From: Holophagae bacterium
GTDB lineage: Bacteria; Acidobacteriota; Holophagae; Acanthopleuribacterales; Acanthopleuribacteraceae
Direction of reading: 5' to 3'
Assembly (NCBI GenBank): GCA_030429565.1
Contig: JAUIFE010000002.1
Location: forward strand, 1 to 64,000
Length of the DNA stretch: 64,000 bases
The notes beneath the pieces were generated by a model. The model saw only the letters and a program-made list of their open reading frames with translations, made no database searches and was not told where the DNA came from. This document shows, piece after piece, positions 1-8,553 of the stretch (position 1 is its first letter; every line of letters begins with the position of its first letter). A program made the translations under genes and the position numbers.

Positions 1-185
1 GCCCCCGCTTTCGAAGAACGGCTTCTTCCGCTCGACGGACCCATGCAACCAAGGGCCGCGACGCCCATCGTCTTTCCTTGAGTGGTAGCGGAGGTTACAA
101 ACGTTTCTTGTAAAAGCATCACCGCTTCCCCGGCTGTTTTTCGCTTTATGAAGCAGGTTCATCCTAATTACGAGCGAGGTTCCCT

Positions 186-869
186 ATGTTTTGGATGTTG
201 GCTTTGAGTTTGTGGGTTCAGGTACCTGAACCCGCGCCCCCGGTGACATCACAACCCGACTATGCAACGGTTGTGACTGCGATTGAAAAAGAACGCACAG
301 ACCTGGCCGAACGCCTTAACGCCACAGCAACCGAGCGCACCGCCATTTTTAACGAGGCCGCCACACGCCTTGCCACCGCCGTGGGAGGTGAGCTGGCCCC
401 GCATTGGTACGGCACCGAATGGGACTTTAATGGAACCACGCAGACACCCGGCCAGGGCGCCATCGCCTGTGGTTACTTTGTGACGACGCTGCTGCGCGAC
501 GCCGGTCTCAAGCTGCCGCGGGTGCGCATGGCTCAGGTGCCCTCGGAGAAAATGATCCGCTCACTCGTCGCGGACGATTTCGTTTGGCGCTTCAGCAACG
601 TGCCCATTGGTAAATTCACCGCCGCGGTTAAAAGCCATGGTTTGGGTTTGTATGTCGTCGGCCTCGATAGACACACGGGCTTCATCGTTTGTGCCGACGA
701 TGGTGTTTGGTTCGTTCATTCTTCTTACCAAGCCCCGTGGAAAGTTGTCCGTGAACCCGCCGACCAGGCTGCTATCTTGGCCGCATCGCGCTATCGCGTG
801 CTGGGCAAGCTCAGCGATCCAGTCCTGTTGGAACACTGGCTGCTCGGCCTCGCCGTACCACTGCGATAG
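186..869 (+). CDS. Secreted NlpC/P60- or CHAP-like cysteine hydrolase (putative)
   Basis: This 227-residue protein begins with a short hydrophobic N-terminus that looks like a signal peptide ending near residue 18-23, so export is likely. The core shows a Cys followed by a helix (GAIACGYFVTTLLRDAG, Cys95) and, about 68 residues later, a His at the start of a strand (HTGFIV, His163). That order resembles the Cys/His pair of papain-like NlpC/P60 or CHAP amidases, which cut peptide or amide bonds in cell-wall material. The fold assignment rests on this residue pattern only. The ATG at 186 has a purine-rich GAGCGAGG about 6 bases upstream. The next gene converges on it, so it appears monocistronic. 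A secreted protein of unknown function is the conservative alternative. Confidence 0.6.
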   Translation: MFWMLALSLWVQVPEPAPPVTSQPDYATVVTAIEKERTDLAERLNATATERTAIFNEAATRLATAVGGELAPHWYGTEWDFNGTTQTPGQGAIACGYFVTTLLRDAGLKLPRVRMAQVPSEKMIRSLVADDFVWRFSNVPIGKFTAAVKSHGLGLYVVGLDRHTGFIVCADDGVWFVHSSYQAPWKVVREPADQAAILAASRYRVLGKLSDPVLLEHWLLGLAVPLR

Positions 870-911
870 TCGGCCGCGCGACCGAACCTTACCCCGCCGC
901 GCGACCGCCCA

Positions 912-3896
912 TCACGGGTTGTAAGCGGTTTGTTTGCCTTCGACCACCGATAAGGAACCCTCATCATCCAAACTAATTAGCGCCGAAGTAAAGAATGCTC
1001 CCTCTAAACGAACGCCAACCAGGCCCGTCGGTAACACCACCGTGCGGCGCGTCCCCGCCGCCATGTCGATGAGCTCCTGGTCGTTGGTGCCATCTTCGTG
1101 AAAACGGGTGATGGCCACCGTGCCCGGAATTTTGGCTTGAAACACCTCAAGCGTCCCACTTGGAAGCGGGTAAAACGTCCGGGTGGTGAGGCCCAAAGCC
1201 GCCGCACCGTCCAGCACTTGGTTGTTTTCATCGCCGGTCAAACCAAAAACGCGAAGCGGCGCCGCGGCGGAAATCACCACCGTATGTGCGGCCGCATCGC
1301 CTGCTTCTACCACGGGTGCATCGACCGGGAAACGCAAGCCGACGCCACGCTGATTGAGACCCAAGGTTTTACCGCGCGCGGGCAGCGTGGTTTGGCCTTC
1401 CGCCACAATCGCGCCGTCATCACCGTAGACCGTCACCGTCATTGCCGCTGCTTCCTCGCTGGGATTTACCAAAGCGAAACCGTTCCAATCCACATCAACC
1501 AAAGACACGCGAATCGGCTGAAGCGCGCGTGCTTGGTCCGGGGTCGCCAAAATACCGGCCGTAGCCGCCGCACCACGATCGGCACGGTAGCCATAGAGCT
1601 GGAAGCCGGCCAAAGGTTGCGCGCCGGTAACACGAATCCAAGCCACCTTTTCTTCCGAATCGCGGTCATCAAAAAGGCCTGGCTCACCGGCGGGCCCTTC
1701 CGCCAAAAAAGCGACCCATTTTTGGTTGGGTGCCAGTTGAACCGGGATGTTTTCCCGACGCAACTCACTAAGATCCGTTCCATGTTCGCCAACTAACTCG
1801 ATTTTCAGATCGACGGCCTCGGCATTTGGGTTGAGCAACACCCAACCCGACCAAAACTGATCGCGGTCGGCGGGCACGTGTGGAAACACCAGACTTGTCG
1901 CGGTTTCGGTCGCCCCAATCAACGGCAATGTTGCCGTCTCACGACCGCTCGCCGCGGAAATGCGACGCGTCAAACGCGTCTGACCCACCAGGGGTTGATC
2001 GCTTTCAATGCTGAGCCAACGCTGACCTGAACCTGCCGGGACCAGCACCAGCGGCACACCGGCCGCAGCCGACACCGCCTGTGTATCAATCGCCTGGAAG
2101 AATCCCTCGCCATCGGCCTCGTACGTAGTCACCGTCGCGTTGACCACCCCGTCGTTGGGGTTGGCGAGCTGGATCTCGCTTTGCCACGAGGCGTTATCCG
2201 GCGGTATATGCGCGCTGATGGTTCGGTAGCTTGCCACCTTCTCGAGCAAATTCTGGCGCGCAAAAGCGTTTTGAAAAACCTGGGCATGGGGTCCGGCAGG
2301 ATAGAGTCGCGCCGCCGTAGTCACAATCGCCGCACACCATTCCGGCGCACGCACGCCGCGCCCCATACCGAACATACTCTCCAAAATGATGCGGTCCACT
2401 TGCGCACGCGGCACACCTTGGCGCATCAACGTCAACAGTGCTTGAAAGGCACCAGTCGACCAAATTTGTCCATGAACGTGACGATCGTAAAAGGCGCCCG
2501 GCTGGTATTGCTGCGCGAAATCGTCCATGCGGCGGCCGTCCCAGCATTCGTTGTGCCCATCCCACGGGAACACCCAAGCGGGCTGGTGGATCAGACCCGC
2601 ATTGGTCCGCATCCGCCAACTGCCCGCCCAGTAATCACCAAAACCTTCGGCAAGCATCGTGGCATCGCCACCTTGACCGAGCCCTGGCTCAATCGCGTGC
2701 TGAACCGCGTGGCCGTATTCGTGAATGACGACGTCGGCATCCTCGTTGTCATCCACACAACCATGCCCAAAGGAAATGCTGTTGGTGACACTGTTGTAGA
2801 CGGAATCATCGTTGCCGTTCCTGCCGTCGGCATCAACCGTGATCGGCCCGTATTGGATCCCATTGGCCTCACCATAACCGAGGCTCTGAATGTAACGCTG
2901 GTTTTCATCAATATGGTAATAGCTCATGGCGTCGTTAAACATTTGTTCGCCGCGACGCGCATCCCAAAAACCGTCGTCGGTTGTGGTCGGCGCCGTGTCG
3001 GGCGCCTCGAAATCGCGAATCTGGACCCAAGGCCCGTCGAGCAGGTACACACCGTCGCGAATACTGATGTCGCGTAGTGGGCGTTCTACGTAGGCGTCGG
3101 CGATGTCGCTGTCAGGCGTATCGTCGGTGAGATCCGAACGCCCCAAATCCGTCACGGGGTTTGAATCAAAGACCACGGCACGTCCGTCAACGCGGCTGTC
3201 TTCGATTTTTTGAACAGCGGCACGACGCATCTCAAAGCGATGAATGGCGGCCAAGCGATCACTGACCGGACCCGTGCGCGGCGATGCTACTTTTTGGCGC
3301 GCGTGACTAACCGCGTGGATAACGTCAAGCACGTGCCCGTCGACCGCATCGACAAAAACACGCCAATCACCGGCGGGCTCAGTCGGCGCCAGTTCCACCA
3401 GCCAGGCGGGCCGTAAGGCGCCGTCCACATGGACATAACACTGCTGCGCCGTGGGCAAGGCGCGCAGTTCACCGCCAACCGCGAGGTGCTGCCAGGCAAT
3501 TTCTTGGGCGTCGTCGCTGTTGAGTTGGTGTTTGGCCGCCACCGTCGCCGGCGTACCGGTGAGATCGCGTGTCACCACGCGCACAAGCGCGCCTGATTGT
3601 TTGGCCACCGAAATGACGATGTCGGCATCGTGAACCGGCACATCGTTGATGGTCAACGCAAACGCAAAGTGTTCATCGAGGAGGCTACTTTGCTGACGCA
3701 CCAAAACACGTTTTGCAGCAAGCCTTTGCGCAACCTGATCATGCCGGCGCAGCCAAGCTCGCGCTTGTTGTTCGCCGTCTAAACCGGCTCGTGAGGGAGG
3801 ATGTTGGATGAGACGTCGTCTGGGCGGTGTCAGCGTGGGCTGAGCGGAAATCACGCCGAGCATGCAGGCCACAAGGGCCGCAAGTATGGCTTTCAT
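912..3896 (-). CDS. Secreted M4/M36-type zinc metalloprotease with C-terminal beta-sandwich repeats
   Basis: This 994-residue exported protease starts at the ATG at 3896, where AGGAG lies about 9 bases upstream; the in-frame codons before it are not needed. A signal peptide (MKAILAALVACMLGVISA) is followed by an FTP/PepSY-like propeptide to about residue 220. The gluzincin catalytic domain carries the zinc motif HEYGH at 392-396 and the downstream EGFGDYW glutamate ligand. M4 and M36 enzymes use this arrangement to hydrolyse peptide bonds outside the cell. From about residue 570 to the end there is no catalytic signature. Instead there are three or so segments of the form W-x-G/S-x2-L-x-NP followed by V-x-V-x-Y-x2-G, which look like tandem beta-sandwiches. 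A related module occurs in the S33 peptidase at 11116-13230. Confidence 0.88.
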   Translation of the reverse strand: MKAILAALVACMLGVISAQPTLTPPRRRLIQHPPSRAGLDGEQQARAWLRRHDQVAQRLAAKRVLVRQQSSLLDEHFAFALTINDVPVHDADIVISVAKQSGALVRVVTRDLTGTPATVAAKHQLNSDDAQEIAWQHLAVGGELRALPTAQQCYVHVDGALRPAWLVELAPTEPAGDWRVFVDAVDGHVLDVIHAVSHARQKVASPRTGPVSDRLAAIHRFEMRRAAVQKIEDSRVDGRAVVFDSNPVTDLGRSDLTDDTPDSDIADAYVERPLRDISIRDGVYLLDGPWVQIRDFEAPDTAPTTTDDGFWDARRGEQMFNDAMSYYHIDENQRYIQSLGYGEANGIQYGPITVDADGRNGNDDSVYNSVTNSISFGHGCVDDNEDADVVIHEYGHAVQHAIEPGLGQGGDATMLAEGFGDYWAGSWRMRTNAGLIHQPAWVFPWDGHNECWDGRRMDDFAQQYQPGAFYDRHVHGQIWSTGAFQALLTLMRQGVPRAQVDRIILESMFGMGRGVRAPEWCAAIVTTAARLYPAGPHAQVFQNAFARQNLLEKVASYRTISAHIPPDNASWQSEIQLANPNDGVVNATVTTYEADGEGFFQAIDTQAVSAAAGVPLVLVPAGSGQRWLSIESDQPLVGQTRLTRRISAASGRETATLPLIGATETATSLVFPHVPADRDQFWSGWVLLNPNAEAVDLKIELVGEHGTDLSELRRENIPVQLAPNQKWVAFLAEGPAGEPGLFDDRDSEEKVAWIRVTGAQPLAGFQLYGYRADRGAAATAGILATPDQARALQPIRVSLVDVDWNGFALVNPSEEAAAMTVTVYGDDGAIVAEGQTTLPARGKTLGLNQRGVGLRFPVDAPVVEAGDAAAHTVVISAAAPLRVFGLTGDENNQVLDGAAALGLTTRTFYPLPSGTLEVFQAKIPGTVAITRFHEDGTNDQELIDMAAGTRRTVVLPTGLVGVRLEGAFFTSALISLDDEGSLSVVEGKQTAYNP

Positions 3897-4354
3897 GGAT
3901 GTTTCTCCTAGGAAATGGGGCACCCGACAGGTCATTCACCACACCACAACCTGCACAAGATCAGAGCAGGCGCTCACAACGGCATGGTCACTTTGGGGAC
4001 CATCAGCCGCGAGGTGGCTGTGGCGAGGGGAGGTCGGTGCAACCCACAAGGGTTGTGCTTGCAAGCACCCGGCTCAATGTCCGGAAGAACCCGCCTCGGC
4101 AAAGAAGGTGTGCCACCAGGGCGTCCAAGGAAGAAACGCGCTAAACGGGCAAGAGGGAGATCATCAAAAGCCGATATAAACGAGCGGGTCACAAAAAATC
4201 AAACGATGTCGCCGGCCAGTCGTCGCAGAGAACAGCGAGCGCAGCGGCGGGGCCGAACCGAGACAATAACACGGCGGCCCCGCTCAAAGGGTTTGATTGT
4301 TTAACGACGCAAATCGCTCGTCTACCTAGCCGTTTTCGGCCAGACACCGTGTCG
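3897..4354. other. Intergenic gap with hairpin and perfect palindrome
   Basis: No convincing gene is present between the protease start and the reductase stop; the open frames here look like chance frames. The stretch holds a short hairpin (CAACCC/GGGTTG, 4040-4055) running directly into a perfect 14-base palindrome GTGCTTGCAAGCAC at 4055-4068. Further right, GCGGGGCCG and CGGCCCCGC (about 4246-4286, read on the - strand) can pair across a 19-base loop. That structure could end the reductase transcript, but it has no U-tract. Confidence 0.5.
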
Positions 4355-4975
4355 CTAGTAGGCCGCGTGAAAAATTTGACGCTCGTGGCGCGGCGTTTCC
4401 ACCTCGTCCAACAGCGCCACCGCAAAATCTTCGGCGCTGATGCGGCTTTCGCCCTCGGCATTGGTCATGTAGGTGCGACCTGCCAAGCGGAAGGACCCGG
4501 TCCGTTCACCTGGCGCAATCAGACCGGCGGGCGCCTGCACCGTGTAGTTGACGTCACTGGCGGCGATTTTCTCGAAGGCGGCACGCATGCCTTGTGCTTC
4601 CTCGTGGTACGGCTCGGGCACCACGTCGGCCACCGGCGACCCGTCGGGCAAGTTCAAAGACCCCGCCCCACCCACCAGTACCAGACGCGTGGTGCCAATG
4701 CCGGCAATCAAGGCTTCTGCATAGGCAAGTGCTTCGCGACGCGGGTCGCCACTGTTGCGCGGGCTGGCGGCGGCAATCACGGTGTCAACACGCTCCGCCA
4801 ATTGGCGAAAACGGTCGGCATCGTAGAGATCGAAGGCCGTCGCTTCAATGCCGGCACCCGTCGACACCTTTTCGGGATTGCGGGCGGCGGCCAACACTTG
4901 GTGACCGCGCTTTTGTGCTTCCTTCAAAATACGTGAACCAATGGTGCCGGTGGCACCGATCAATAATAATTTCAT
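4355..4975 (-). CDS. NmrA-like NAD(P)-binding reductase / SDR-like epimerase
   Basis: The 206-residue product begins MKLLLIGATGTIGSRIL, a Rossmann glycine motif (GATGTIG) of the atypical SDR/NmrA family. Such proteins bind NAD(P)H and act either as small cytosolic reductases or as redox sensors; the substrate cannot be read from sequence. I place the start at 4975 because AAGGAGA lies just upstream of that ATG, whereas the longer frame adds 20 residues before the Rossmann strand with no function. The gene is divergent from the LysR regulator at 5178, with a good LysR-type box between them. This is the usual layout of a LysR regulator controlling its neighbour, often in response to electrophiles or quinones. 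Confidence 0.85.
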   Translation of the reverse strand: MKLLLIGATGTIGSRILKEAQKRGHQVLAAARNPEKVSTGAGIEATAFDLYDADRFRQLAERVDTVIAAASPRNSGDPRREALAYAEALIAGIGTTRLVLVGGAGSLNLPDGSPVADVVPEPYHEEAQGMRAAFEKIAASDVNYTVQAPAGLIAPGERTGSFRLAGRTYMTNAEGESRISAEDFAVALLDEVETPRHERQIFHAAY

Positions 4976-5112
4976 GGCTGTCTCCTTCTCGTGAAACGAA
5001 TTCAGAGCGCGCCGAAGCGTCACCAAACCAGACATAAACCTATTACTTCAAAAGATTTAATCTTAAGCCCGGACCGCAACGACACGCTGTTGTTGCTTGT
5101 TTCCAATTTAGG

Positions 5113-5129
5113 CTTGACGCTTTATCAAG
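5113..5129. promoter_or_regulatory. LysR-type T-N11-A operator box
   Basis: The sequence CTTGACGCTTTATCAAG is an inverted repeat (CTTGA-N7-TCAAG) containing a T-N11-A core. It lies 49 bases upstream of the LysR gene start and 138 bases from the divergent reductase start. This is the expected form and place for an autoregulatory LTTR binding site. The assignment is by motif only. Confidence 0.55.
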
Positions 5130-5177
5130 AAAAGACAAACATTAGAGAAACAGAATCAACTAAAAGATGACAAACCC

Positions 5178-6077
5178 ATGAAGCAACGCGCCAACCTCAA
5201 TCGTCTCAGTTACTTCGTCGCCGTCGCCGCGACCGGCACCATGACCGCCGCGGCCGAACGCCTTGCCGTTTCCAAAGCCGTTGTTAGCAAGCAGATTCAA
5301 TTACTCGAAGGTGAACTGGAAGTCGCCCTACTCGTGCGCAATACCCGTCACTTGTACCTAACCGAAGCCGGGAAAACCCTTTACACACGAGCGCGCGCTT
5401 TACTTGAAGAAGCCGATGCCGCCTTTAACGAAGTCGCGTCCGGCGCCCAAGCACCACGCGGAACACTGCGCATTACCGCTCCGCTCGGGTTCGGCAGCAG
5501 TTTGGTAACCCGTGCCGCCGCCGCTCTGACCACCGCCTATCCCGCCGTTCGCATTGAGCTTTATCTAAGCGACCAGACCTTTGATGTGGTCGAGGCCGGC
5601 TTCGACGCCGCCGTCCATGTCGGCAGCCTGCGCGAGTCGGGCCACACCGCCCGAAAAATCAGTGATTTCCGCGAGTTAGCCGTGGCGAGCCCGACTTTCT
5701 TGGCAGCTTACGGGTCGGTCCAACGGCCGGAGGATTTGACACGGCTCCCCTTTATCGAGAACCGCGTCCTGCCGTCACCCAACCGTTGGACCTTCTACGA
5801 CGCCGCCGCGCGCGCTTACGAAATTAACCTGCACGGCGCGCTCTCGATGGATGCGACGCCCGCCATTGAAACCGCCGTCCGACTCGGTGCCGGCTTCGCC
5901 ATGTTCCCAGACTTCTCGGTGCGCAGCGCCCTGGCCACGGGTGAGTTGGTGCAATTGCTGCCTGATTTTCACCTCAAACCGGCGGGCATTTACCTCATCT
6001 TTCCCAGTGGTCGGTTTCGGTCGGTCGCGCTTGATCGCTTCGTCACCGAACTAACCAACCAACTCAAGCTAACCTAG
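5178..6077 (+). CDS. LysR-family transcriptional regulator
   Basis: The 299-residue protein has the LysR layout: an N-terminal winged helix-turn-helix at about residues 5-65 (FVAVAATGTMTAAAERLAVS followed by AVVSKQIQLLE), then a linker helix and a periplasmic-binding-protein-like effector domain from about residue 90. Length is typical for the family. The C-terminal half resembles the subgroup (AaeR/DsdC/PecT-like) that usually regulates a divergent gene. The neighbour is the NmrA-like reductase, and the box at 5113-5129 lies between them. Its stop codon TAG immediately abuts the stop of the convergent beta-lactamase-like gene, so both terminate inside the palindrome TAGCTA. The effector is unknown. 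Confidence 0.93.
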   Translation: MKQRANLNRLSYFVAVAATGTMTAAAERLAVSKAVVSKQIQLLEGELEVALLVRNTRHLYLTEAGKTLYTRARALLEEADAAFNEVASGAQAPRGTLRITAPLGFGSSLVTRAAAALTTAYPAVRIELYLSDQTFDVVEAGFDAAVHVGSLRESGHTARKISDFRELAVASPTFLAAYGSVQRPEDLTRLPFIENRVLPSPNRWTFYDAAARAYEINLHGALSMDATPAIETAVRLGAGFAMFPDFSVRSALATGELVQLLPDFHLKPAGIYLIFPSGRFRSVALDRFVTELTNQLKLT

Positions 6078-7940
6078 CTATTCCTTAAAGCCACGACCCA
6101 ACAGATCGCGCAGGGCTTTGCCGGCCTCAGTCGAACCCGCGGGCAACGCATAAGCACGACGGTAAGCCGAAACCGCACCCTCGATATCCCCGTTCTCACG
6201 ACAAACCCGGCCCAAAACCAACCAATGCTTTTCGTCTTCGGGAAATAAATGAGCCGTCACCCACAGGAGATCACGACCCGCCGCGACATCGCCCTGCTCG
6301 ACCAGGTAGCGACCGGTCGCCGCCATATCACCGGCGTTGACACCGGGATCGCCGGGAAACTCACGCAGCGCCTGCTGATAGGCGGCCAGGGCCGCTTCAG
6401 GCTGGTTGCCCCACAACAACTCGCGCGGAATCTTTTCGTCGGGCGCCATGCGTCGCTGCACCTGCATACCGCCTTCCGGCAGATAAAAGGCCAGCGATAC
6501 TTGCCCGCTTTTGTCAGTAGGAAACGTGATCAGCGTGGTGCTGTTGCGTCGTTGGAACAGGTTTTCACCCGTGCGGATCAGTTCCGTCTCAGGCGCACCG
6601 GAGTAAGCGAAAAATAACTGGTCTCCCTCAGCGCGGACCTTAATTAACAGGTCGGCGCTGTAGCGATAACGCCCGGCGACGCGTTTCTGTAGGTCAGCCG
6701 GAATGGGTAAACGCGGTTGCGCTTCCTCCAAATATTCGGGCCATTGATAAACACGCGCCACGCTGTTGACGACCTCTTCGAGCAAGTCGTAGTGATCCCC
6801 GTTAATCATCACCACGGCGCCGTCACCGGTTTGCGGATTGATTTCAAACAGGGCGACAAAACCCACCGTCCGCCCACCGTGACTGACGTACATGTGCTCG
6901 CCGCGCTGCTTCAAAAACAGGCCCAAACCCATGCTTTCATCCAGCACACAACGCGCCATCGCGCGCGCACTCGCCTGATTCAGCACTTTCCCGTTGCCGG
7001 CCTTCACGCTTTTGGCAAGATCGATGGCGAAACGCGCCAAATCCGGCGACGTCGTCCACAAACCGGCGGCGGCCTGTTCGGGAAAAAGGCGATAGCGATC
7101 CAAAACCGGATCGCCTCCTGGCTGATAACCGCTCGCCAAGTACCCCGTCCAATCGGGCGGTGGCGGATTGGCGAAGCTGCTTTGGCGCATGCCCAAGGGC
7201 TCCAACACCTCACGCGCTAGGATTTCGTCGAAGGGCAGTGCCAAACGATCTTCCAGCAAGCACTGTAACAATAGATAACCACCACCCGAATAAACGAATG
7301 CCCGGCCTGGCCGATGCACCACCGCAATGCCCCCATGGTTGGCGGGCTCGTCCCCATTGAGCATTTGCATCATCGACGGCAAGGCGTGACCTGATCGGTA
7401 ACCGTCAAAACCATGCAAATTGAGGCCGGCACCGTGACACAGCACCAAATCGACGGTCACAGGTTGTTGCGCGGTGTTGGTCGCGTCCGGCAATTGCCAA
7501 CGCTGCAGGTAGGCGTTAACCGGCAGGTCGCGATCGAGCAAACCTTGCTCAGCCAAGCGCAAAGTCGCCGCGGCCGTTAGCGCCTTGCTAATAGAGCCGG
7601 CTTGAAACAAAGTTGTGGGATCAACCGGACGCCCCTGCTCGCGATCGGCAAAACCGTAATAACGGGTCCAGGCAATCGAGAAATCCTCGATCACGGTAAG
7701 GCTCATGCCAGGCACGCGATAAGCAGCCAAACGCTGGGTAATGGAAGCCGGCTGGTCGCCAACAAAATGGATTTTGGGTTTCAGTTCGGTTTCAACGGCC
7801 TGAACACGCGATTCATGGGATTCGCCGGCAAACGCGGTGGCGCAAAACAACAAGACCAAGGCAAGGCAAAAACAAGAATCAGGGAAAACGGGCAGCCGAT
7901 AGCGGCACAAACCCGTGCAAGGTGCAGACTCGAAAAACAC
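6078..7940 (-). CDS. Secreted serine beta-lactamase-family hydrolase with TPR C-terminus
   Basis: The product is a class C beta-lactamase/DD-peptidase-like (S12) hydrolase. The catalytic SxxK motif reads SISK at residues 116-119 of the 620-residue form. A YSG triad follows around residue 216, and an HGG motif replaces the usual KTG. This superfamily includes esterases, D-aminopeptidases and LACTB-like proteases, so beta-lactam resistance should not be assumed. I choose the GTG at 7940, which has GGAGG 6 bases upstream and precedes a signal peptide ending near ATAFA. The longer TTG-started frame adds residues with no role. After about residue 470 there is a linker and then two or three TPR-like helical pairs rich in A-x-Y-x2-A. 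Fusion of a TPR tail to this hydrolase is less common. Confidence 0.85.
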   Translation of the reverse strand: MFFESAPCTGLCRYRLPVFPDSCFCLALVLLFCATAFAGESHESRVQAVETELKPKIHFVGDQPASITQRLAAYRVPGMSLTVIEDFSIAWTRYYGFADREQGRPVDPTTLFQAGSISKALTAAATLRLAEQGLLDRDLPVNAYLQRWQLPDATNTAQQPVTVDLVLCHGAGLNLHGFDGYRSGHALPSMMQMLNGDEPANHGGIAVVHRPGRAFVYSGGGYLLLQCLLEDRLALPFDEILAREVLEPLGMRQSSFANPPPPDWTGYLASGYQPGGDPVLDRYRLFPEQAAAGLWTTSPDLARFAIDLAKSVKAGNGKVLNQASARAMARCVLDESMGLGLFLKQRGEHMYVSHGGRTVGFVALFEINPQTGDGAVVMINGDHYDLLEEVVNSVARVYQWPEYLEEAQPRLPIPADLQKRVAGRYRYSADLLIKVRAEGDQLFFAYSGAPETELIRTGENLFQRRNSTTLITFPTDKSGQVSLAFYLPEGGMQVQRRMAPDEKIPRELLWGNQPEAALAAYQQALREFPGDPGVNAGDMAATGRYLVEQGDVAAGRDLLWVTAHLFPEDEKHWLVLGRVCRENGDIEGAVSAYRRAYALPAGSTEAGKALRDLLGRGFKE

Positions 7941-8553
7941 AACGGCCTCCAGGAGGAAAATCGGTAGAGATTTGCTGGAGCAGGCGGCATGTGATTCGCA
8001 CATAAAATAACACTGATATCTTAGCAGGTAATCCGGCCGAGAACCCACCAAAGCACCGCGAACCGAGATAACAAGGCGTCACCGGCCTTCTTGGATAGGC
8101 CTGTACGTGAAGCGCGACAATCGGATTTCGGCAGCGGCCGCACCTTGCCAAAAACTCACCCAAACGCGCTAAAAACAGCACGAACGGCTGGTGGGATGGG
8201 ACCAGTCCGCTCCGACATTCTCAACAGCAACAACCTCAAAACACTCAACTTGCTGCACCAAACCGAATTTTAGAGCGTGGCGCGATACAAAACGTGATTG
8301 ATTGTCACGAAACATTCGCTAAAATGTAAAACATACGTAAAGCCCATCGCCCTAGGTCTAAGGTCCTGTCCCAACGCCTTGCCGTTTCTCGCGCGCCGCT
8401 TCTCATCGGTCGCCAACCCGCCGTTACACGCGGGCCGGCCGGCCTGCGTCTGCAGCCAGGCCGCGTGCCGTCGTCGCCGGGCGCGTGGAAACAAAGGCCC
8501 ATTTTCGATTTCGCTAAAACGACGGCCCGCCGGCTGTCGAGGAGTTTGCGACA
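7941..8553. other. Intergenic region between divergent secreted hydrolases
   Basis: About 600 bases separate the divergent beta-lactamase-like and sphingomyelinase-like genes. I see no convincing coding frame; those present overlap each other and lack recognisable content. The one supported element is the promoter candidate at 8298-8325. Confidence 0.45.
8298..8325 (+). promoter_or_regulatory. Candidate sigma-70 promoter for the sphingomyelinase-like gene
   Basis: TTGATT at 8298-8303 and TAAAAT at 8320-8325 are separated by 16 bases. Use of this promoter would leave a leader of roughly 220 bases before the ATG at 8554. It is a motif match only. Confidence 0.35.

Noticed and set aside
2181..3077. 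298-codon + strand frame opposite the metalloprotease
   Set aside because: It overlaps the HEYGH catalytic domain on the other strand and shows no domain of its own.
3827..4304. Overlapping + strand frames upstream of the reductase
   Set aside because: Several overlapping frames compete, none has a ribosome site, and the residue make-up is low-complexity Arg-rich.
6078..7940. Calling this gene a beta-lactamase resistance gene
   Set aside because: SxxK, YSG and HGG motifs fit the wider S12 family; the KTG-equivalent and the TPR tail do not support a specific resistance enzyme.
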